Assembly: GCA_964591705.1 (NCBI GenBank) | Contig: CAZQCX010000033.1 | Coordinates: 1 to 18,574, forward strand | Source of the DNA: UBA11855 sp964591705 | GTDB taxonomy: Archaea > Thermoproteota > Bathyarchaeia > Bathyarchaeales > Bathycorpusculaceae | Length of the DNA stretch: 18,574 nucleotides | Direction of reading: 5' to 3' | In this document: positions 14,819 to 18,574 of the stretch, piece by piece | Layout: each line of letters starts with the position of its first letter | Numbering within the stretch: the stretch's first letter is position 1 | Notes under the pieces: model-generated | The model's database searches: none | Seen by the model: only the letters and a program-made list of their open reading frames with translations | What the model was told of the DNA's origin: nothing | Translations under genes and position numbers: made by a program

Positions 14819-16611
14819 GTTGGCTTCCCTTCGCCCACTTCAAACCCAAATTTTCCGAATTGTCTGTCAATTTCATTGTTTATTCTTGTGTATGCGTCAT
14901 CGAACTCTGCCGTTGGAATTATTTTCAAGCGGCTCAACTCCTCCCGCACAGGAAGGGCTAAGACTTCAGTTAGCGGAACTCCTGAATTGACAACCGTTTT
15001 TGTCTTTTCATAGAATTTCAACAGAATACGGAGCATTTTGTAGGTTTTGTCAATCGGGCAAAACATGTCAACTGGATGAAAGGCATTTTGTAGCAGAAAA
15101 TATTCCTTGATCATTCTTGCAGCTTCAAAAACACATCGCTGTTTGTCGCCCAAGATTTCAGCGCCGATTAGCGCCACTATTTCTTTCAGTTCCTCTTCTT
15201 CTTTAAGAAGAGCCCTCGCTTCTCCACTGAGTCTTTGCCAGTCCTTGTCTATGCCCCTAAACCACTCTTCAAGAAAGGGGAGATATTCTGTATAACTCAT
15301 GAACCAGTTAATCGCTGGAAAATGCCTGCGATGCGCCAAAGCGAAATCAAGCGCCCAAAACACCTTAGCTAGTCTAAGAGTGTTCGTCGTTACAGGTTCT
15401 GAGAAGTCGCCACCTGGCGGCGAGATGGCTGACAGCACTGTGATAGAACCTTGTTTGTTTTCATTGCCAATTAATTGAACACTTCCTGCTCTGGCATAAA
15501 ACTCGGCCAATCTGGAGCCAAGATATGCAGGATATCCTTCTTCACCGGGCATTTCTTCCAATCGGCCTGAGATTTCGCGAAGGGCTTCGGCCCATCGTGA
15601 GGTTGAATCAGCCATTATTGCAACATTGTACCCCATATCCCTGTAATATTCAGCCATGGTAATGCCGCTATAAATGCTGGCTTCTCTAGCGATAATCGGC
15701 ATGTTAGAAACATTTGCTAAGATAATTGCTCTGGTCATCAATGGTTGGTTGAAGCGAGATGCTCTTAACTCTGTAAATCTCTCCAGCACGTCGGCCATTT
15801 CGTTTCCCCGTTCGCCACAACCAACGTAGATTATTATGTCCGCATCTATCCAAACAGCAAGGGTTTGCAATACCACCGTCTTGCCTGTTCCGAAACCTCC
15901 TGTGACCGTTGCTATTCCTCCTTTGGCAACCGGGAAGAAAGCATCGATTATTCGCTGACCAGTCAATAGCGGTGAATTTGGAGGAAGCATGGTCTTGTAG
16001 GGACGAGGCAACCTTGCTGGCCATGTGTGCATCAGAAACAAAGACTCCATACCGCTGCTGGTTCTGATTTCCGCTATTGGATCAGTCACGGTGTAGTCAC
16101 CTTCGGAGCATATGTCTTCTATGATTCCTGACACACAAGGGGGAATTAAGACTCTGTTTTCAATAGAGGGGGTTTCTTGCAATATCCCAAGAATGTCTCC
16201 GCCAATAGCTTTGGTCATTCTCTTCGCCTTTGGTTTGAAATGCCATTTCTTCTTCCGATCAATTGCTGAAACATCCGTGCCTCTTTGAATAAGCGGTCCT
16301 GAGATATTGGCAACTAGTGGCAGAGGTCGTTGAACTCCATCGAATATTTGCCCAATGATGCCTGGACCAAGTTCCACGGACAAGAGTTTGCCCGTTCCAA
16401 CTACTTTTTCACCTAGTCTTATCCCTTCAGTTTCTTCATATGCCTGAATGATTGCTGTATTCCCCTCGAGGCGAATTATTTCGCCAATGACGCCATCTCT
16501 TCCTATTTTTACAAGTTCGAACATTCTGGCTTTGGTGATGTGTTTTGCGGTTACAAATGCCCCTGCAACGCGAGAAACTGTTCCAACGTTGCCTGCCGAA
16601 TCCACCGACAA
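14815..16611 (-). CDS. atpA: A-type ATP synthase subunit A (catalytic)
   Basis: A 598-residue catalytic subunit. Order: N-terminal beta barrel (about 9-78), the bulge ('non-homologous') region typical of A/V-type enzymes (about 110-195), nucleotide core and C-terminal helices. Walker A is GGFGTGKT (238-245). GERGNE (266-271) supplies the catalytic glutamate at 267, DSTSRWAEALREISGRL (335-351) holds Walker-B-region residues, and EEMPGEEGYPAYL is the family signature. The P-loop differs from the GPFGSGKT usual in archaea (Pro and Ser both replaced). The start is TTG 16611 with AGGGG close upstream; GTG two codons later is an alternative. It begins 28 bases after atpF. Confidence 0.97.
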   Translation of the reverse strand: MSVDSAGNVGTVSRVAGAFVTAKHITKARMFELVKIGRDGVIGEIIRLEGNTAIIQAYEETEGIRLGEKVVGTGKLLSVELGPGIIGQIFDGVQRPLPLVANISGPLIQRGTDVSAIDRKKKWHFKPKAKRMTKAIGGDILGILQETPSIENRVLIPPCVSGIIEDICSEGDYTVTDPIAEIRTSSGMESLFLMHTWPARLPRPYKTMLPPNSPLLTGQRIIDAFFPVAKGGIATVTGGFGTGKTVVLQTLAVWIDADIIIYVGCGERGNEMADVLERFTELRASRFNQPLMTRAIILANVSNMPIIAREASIYSGITMAEYYRDMGYNVAIMADSTSRWAEALREISGRLEEMPGEEGYPAYLGSRLAEFYARAGSVQLIGNENKQGSITVLSAISPPGGDFSEPVTTNTLRLAKVFWALDFALAHRRHFPAINWFMSYTEYLPFLEEWFRGIDKDWQRLSGEARALLKEEEELKEIVALIGAEILGDKQRCVFEAARMIKEYFLLQNAFHPVDMFCPIDKTYKMLRILLKFYEKTKTVVNSGVPLTEVLALPVREELSRLKIIPTAEFDDAYTRINNEIDRQFGKFGFEVGEGKPT

Positions 16612-16639
16612 ATTTGATCCCCTATCAATGATCTTGAAC

Positions 16640-16960
16640 TTATTTGAGTTCTATACCTATTTTGCGCTTAATAAGCTCAGTTATGGGATCAACTGGCATT
16701 GAAAGAGGATCGCTGCCACTGGGTATTGAAACGACTAGAGGGTATTTGTGTTCCTCAGTAACCTCGTTTATGGTGCCACGGATCTTGTTTGCTATTTCAT
16801 CGGTTGTAATTACAATAGCGACTTCCTCCTTTTTTGCTAGATCTTGTATTAGTTTTTCAGCCTCTTCTGCGTTCCTGACCGTGAATGCAGGTTCTAGTCC
16901 TACTAGTTTGAAACATGATACTGTCTTTTCGTCTGCTATAATCGCGATTTTCACTGTCAT
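16640..16960 (-). CDS. atpF: A-type ATP synthase subunit F (central stalk)
   Basis: A 106-residue subunit F, the usual length. The N-terminal Rossmann-like half begins MTVKIAIIADEKTVSCFKLVGL (strand, E-T/D-V, F-L-G), followed by the EEAEKLIQDLAKKEEVAIVITTDEIA strand-helix unit. The flexible C-terminal end is IPSGSDPLSMPVDPITELIKRKIGIEL, which matches the mobile C-terminal helix that modulates ATP hydrolysis. I chose ATG 16960. The same frame is open back to 17095, but those 45 residues are not F-like, and another frame ends exactly over this ATG. It binds subunit D in the central shaft. It is the first assured gene of the F-A-B-D-C unit. Confidence 0.94.
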   Translation of the reverse strand: MTVKIAIIADEKTVSCFKLVGLEPAFTVRNAEEAEKLIQDLAKKEEVAIVITTDEIANKIRGTINEVTEEHKYPLVVSIPSGSDPLSMPVDPITELIKRKIGIELK

Positions 16961-17073
16961 TCCACGACGCTTTTCTTGGCTGCGAACAAATATTGACGAA
17001 GTGCTTCTGGTCTTAAAAGCATGACTCTTGCTTTCTGAAAGAACCCTGTTCGTGAGATCACGATTTTTCGCAT
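16957..17073 (-). CDS. Possible 38-residue basic microprotein coupled to atpF
   Basis: A minus-strand frame from ATG 17073 (or GTG 17079) ends at TGA 16957-16959, overlapping the atpF ATG as ATGA. It encodes 38 residues starting MRKIVISRTGFFQKARVMLL and ending in a helix-like, basic segment. It is preceded in frame by a stop, so this is its full extent. The four-base overlap and the short clean frame look like a real leader gene of the atpFABDC operon. It does not resemble the C-terminus of subunit C, the gene that often precedes atpF, nor any subunit I know. A chance frame cannot be excluded. Confidence 0.35.
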   Translation of the reverse strand: MRKIVISRTGFFQKARVMLLRPEALRQYLFAAKKSVVE

Positions 17074-17525
17074 GGTCACTTGTTGCCTGTTTCAAGCATT
17101 GTGTAGAATGCTAGACCACGCCCAGTTGGAATATCCCGATCCATTCAGCAAGTTCATATCAAGCTATTACCTGCCTTTTGTATAAGCGCTGATGCTTCCT
17201 ATGGGTTTTGACCGCGATTCACCTTTGATAATGATCTTGAAAACCCAACGAACAGGCATCTATTTAGCAGTCTGAGTTCAAACTTCAGCTACATAGCTAA
17301 CTGGTAGATGTTGCAGGGGGAGCTCAGAAGAATCGAATAGTGGCAGCGCTACGATTCAAATTGGGAGTTGAGTGAACAAAGCAGATCTGAGTGAGCTGCT
17401 CGAAAAACTAGAGCAGAAGACGTCGCCATTGAAGGTCAGGAGCAAGCGAATCACCTATTGGATTGGCTGAGCAAGAGGTCAAAATGCGGTTTGTGTTAAT
17501 CGCCGTTCATACCAAAATGGAGCGC
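17074..17525. other. Long leader/intergenic region between atpF unit and nitroreductase
   Basis: About 450 bases with no recognisable gene. It should hold the promoter of the leftward atp unit, but I could not place a convincing TATA box. One short plus-strand frame (17372-17470) is listed separately. No structured RNA was recognised. Confidence 0.4.
17372..17470 (+). CDS. Possible 32-residue small protein or gene fragment (uncertain)
   Basis: A GTG-started frame with GGGAG 4 bases upstream encodes MNKADLSELLEKLEQKTS and continues to a stop at 17468-17470. The N-terminal 18 residues would form an amphipathic charged helix, and the rest is basic. It may be the remnant of a longer gene, since coding-like composition stops abruptly. 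I recognise no family. Confidence 0.18.
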   Translation: MNKADLSELLEKLEQKTSPLKVRSKRITYWIG

Positions 17526-17652
17526 TGTCTCTTGGTTCGGTTGTGTGTTTATGGGTTTGGTGGTTTGAGCGGTTCCTGCTTTGACTGTTTGCCACGCATT
17601 CTGCTATTCAAAGACGAAACTAAAAGTTGAAAGACAAATGAGACACAGTGCC
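17526..17652 (+). repeat. Diverged direct repeat, copy B (before nitroreductase)
   Basis: This is the 127-base partner of 8868-8991, in the same orientation, about 8.7 kb apart. It shares TTTGACTGTTTG and AGACGAAACTAA exactly and opens with TGTCTCTTGGTTCGGTTGTG. It ends 66 bases before the preferred nitroreductase start and lies in the divergent gap with the atpF unit, mirroring copy A. Reading the nitroreductase frame upstream runs into this repeat, which argues that the frame's upstream extension is not coding. Confidence 0.7.
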
Positions 17653-17718
17653 TTAAAATGGCAAACATTCTTAAGGGCGCAAGCAGGTTTGAAGGCAAAG
17701 TCAAAGGAGCCGCCGAAC

Positions 17719-18216
17719 TTGTCCGTTTTCGATGTAATTCTCAGCAGGAGAAGTTTCAGAAGGTACGAGAACAAAGAAATACCGGAAGAGGTTGTGCAGC
17801 AGATTCTAGAGGCAGGGAGGCACGCGCCATCCGCCGTCAACAAACAACCAATCCGTTTCGTCGTCGTAAATGATGGCGAGAAAATAGAGAATTTCTCCAG
17901 TGCCCTTTTCAATCGTTTCATAAAAGATGCGCCTGTGGTTGTGGTTGGATGTGCTGATGTGAAGTCGCTTCTAACTGGAAAATGGGCCACTGTTGATGCG
18001 ACGATCGCATTGCAGAATATGGTTATCGCTGCGTGGAGTCTAGGCGTGGGTTCTTGTTGGATAGGCGCCTTCAATGAAGAAAAGGTGAAAAAACTGCTTA
18101 AGATCCCTGCTAACTGGAAAGTTGTGGCTTTGGTAACCTTTGGCTATCCTGCTGAGCATCCAAAACCCAGGAAGAAGAAAAGATTTGAGGAATTGTTCGG
18201 ATTCAACAGTTTTTGA
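17719..18216 (+). CDS. Nitroreductase-family FMN oxidoreductase
   Basis: A 165-residue member of the nitroreductase superfamily, FMN-dependent homodimers that reduce varied substrates with NAD(P)H. SVFDVILSRRSFRRYENKEIP (2-22) carries the phosphate-contacting RRS-RRY motif. EAGRHAPSAVNKQPIRFVVV (31-50) includes the usual A-R/H-APSA-N-QP flavin loop. ALQNMVIAAWSLGVGSCWIGAFN (98-120) is the conserved helix and strand, and ALVTFGYPAEHPKPRKKK (138-155) is the closing strand with the G-P motif. The preferred start is TTG 17719, with AAAGGAG 9 bases upstream and a family-like N-terminus. ATG 17638 in the same frame would add 27 unrelated residues that begin inside the repeat. The substrate is not predictable. 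It stands alone. Confidence 0.88.
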   Translation: MSVFDVILSRRSFRRYENKEIPEEVVQQILEAGRHAPSAVNKQPIRFVVVNDGEKIENFSSALFNRFIKDAPVVVVGCADVKSLLTGKWATVDATIALQNMVIAAWSLGVGSCWIGAFNEEKVKKLLKIPANWKVVALVTFGYPAEHPKPRKKKRFEELFGFNSF

Positions 18217-18481
18217 CTGTGGGTAAACAGTCTCGCGCCAAAAGCTCTTGATTTGTCTGTGCAACCTAGGAGCGATTGAAAACAGCAGGATATGTCGCCT
18301 TTGAGGTCTGTGCAAACCAGCGATTTATCACCCAGGTTCGAGGAAAAATAGGGGTCTAGAATCCATGCCTCGCCCTCTAAATTCCCTACCGGCTAGATGT
18401 CTCACTCAGGTTTAGCCAAAATCGGAGAGCTTCGGAACGCCGAAGGAATTTTCTTTAGTAGAAAAGCTCATTTAGGGCCTC
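18217..18481. other. Intergenic region with one hairpin
   Basis: No gene is seen between the nitroreductase and the tRNA. At 18430-18445 there is a perfect six-base-pair hairpin (CTTCGG, loop AACG, CCGAAG), followed five bases later by TTTTCTTT on the plus strand. This is compatible with an intrinsic-like terminator, though it lies over 200 bases past the nitroreductase stop. Confidence 0.3.
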
Positions 18482-18486
18482 AAAAA
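18482..18486 (-). terminator. T-run terminator after tRNA-Ser
   Basis: Read on the minus strand, five T residues follow four bases after the 3' end of the tRNA. Short T-runs are the usual archaeal stop for tRNA transcription. Confidence 0.5.
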
Positions 18487-18490
18487 GAGC

Positions 18491-18574
18491 GCCGGGAATG
18501 GGATTCGAACCCATGCGGACCTTGCGATCCACGGGCTCTCAAGGCCCGCGCGTTAACCACTCTGCCATCCCGGC
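18491..18574 (-). tRNA. tRNA-Ser (anticodon UGA)
   Basis: An 84-base class II tRNA on the minus strand, complete at the window edge. The acceptor stem is GCCGGGA paired with TCCCGGC. The anticodon stem is CGGGC/GCCCG with loop CTTGAGA, so the anticodon is UGA and reads UCA-type serine codons. The long variable arm folds as a stem around GCAA, as expected for Ser or Leu tRNAs. The T arm is ATGGG, loop TTCGAAT, CCCAT. CCA is not encoded. In the D stem, G10-C25 and C11-G24 pair but A12 faces C23, an unusual mismatch. No intron is seen. Confidence 0.93.

Noticed and set aside
16961..17095. 45-residue N-terminal extension of subunit F in the same frame
   Set aside because: Subunit F proteins begin at the MTVKIAIIADE strand; the extension is low-information and competes with a frame that ends exactly over the atpF ATG.
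17581..17718. N-terminal extension of the nitroreductase from 17581 or 17638
   Set aside because: The extra residues begin inside the repeat that is non-coding before atpI, do not resemble the family, and TTG 17719 has an AAAGGAG site and the usual SVFDVI opening.
1..18574. CRISPR arrays, insertion sequences, defence or phage genes
   Set aside because: No regularly spaced repeats, transposase-like proteins, terminal inverted repeats or defence domains were seen; the only repeat is the diverged pair reported.

Overview
The window is archaeal. It carries archaeal/eukaryal-type ribosomal proteins (L18a/LX, L11, L1, P0/L10), prefoldin alpha, Spt5, SecE, an archaeal DtdA-type D-aminoacyl-tRNA deacylase and a complete A/V-type ATP synthase gene set. 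Starts are often GTG or TTG, many genes have GGAGG- or GGTG-like ribosome binding sites, and base composition is moderate. Gene content and the early part of the order (aIF6, rpl18a, pfdA, ftsY ... secE, spt5, rpl11, rpl1, rpl10) fit a TACK-type or deep archaeon. A Bathyarchaeia-like organism is my guess, but it cannot be proven from this sequence.

Region 1 (1-1651, + strand) is the end of aIF6 followed by tightly packed rpl18a, pfdA and ftsY: ribosome assembly, co-translational folding and membrane targeting. Region 2 (1688-3519) is a divergent pair, an ornithine-carbamoyltransferase-like gene (-) and dtdA (+), which separates ftsY from the secE/spt5 genes it usually precedes. Region 3 (3520-3938) has no intact gene but holds what looks like a frameshifted C-terminal membrane anchor on the minus strand. 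Region 4 (3939-6703, +) is secE, spt5, rpl11, rpl1 and rpl10, with an extra promoter before rpl1. No rpl12 follows, and P0 lacks the usual acidic tail. Region 5 (6704-7805) has two tiny overlapping minus-strand reading frames and a DUF1622-like membrane protein.

Region 6 (7806-17073) is the ATP synthase, broken into three transcription units: atpH-atpE leftward, atpI-atpK rightward, and atpF-A-B-D-C leftward, the last headed by a possible 38-residue open reading frame overlapping atpF. Together they encode the peripheral stalks (E, H), the membrane motor (I, K), the central stalk (C, D, F) and the catalytic head (A3B3). Region 7 (17074-18574) is a long leader region, a nitroreductase-family gene and a minus-strand tRNA-Ser(UGA) at the window edge.

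The least expected structure is a diverged direct repeat of about 125 bp (8868-8991 and 17526-17652). Each copy sits in the divergent gap between a leftward atp unit and a rightward gene. I did not find CRISPR, insertion sequences, phage genes or a defence system. The window is mostly housekeeping, with unusual gene arrangement and several diverged motifs.
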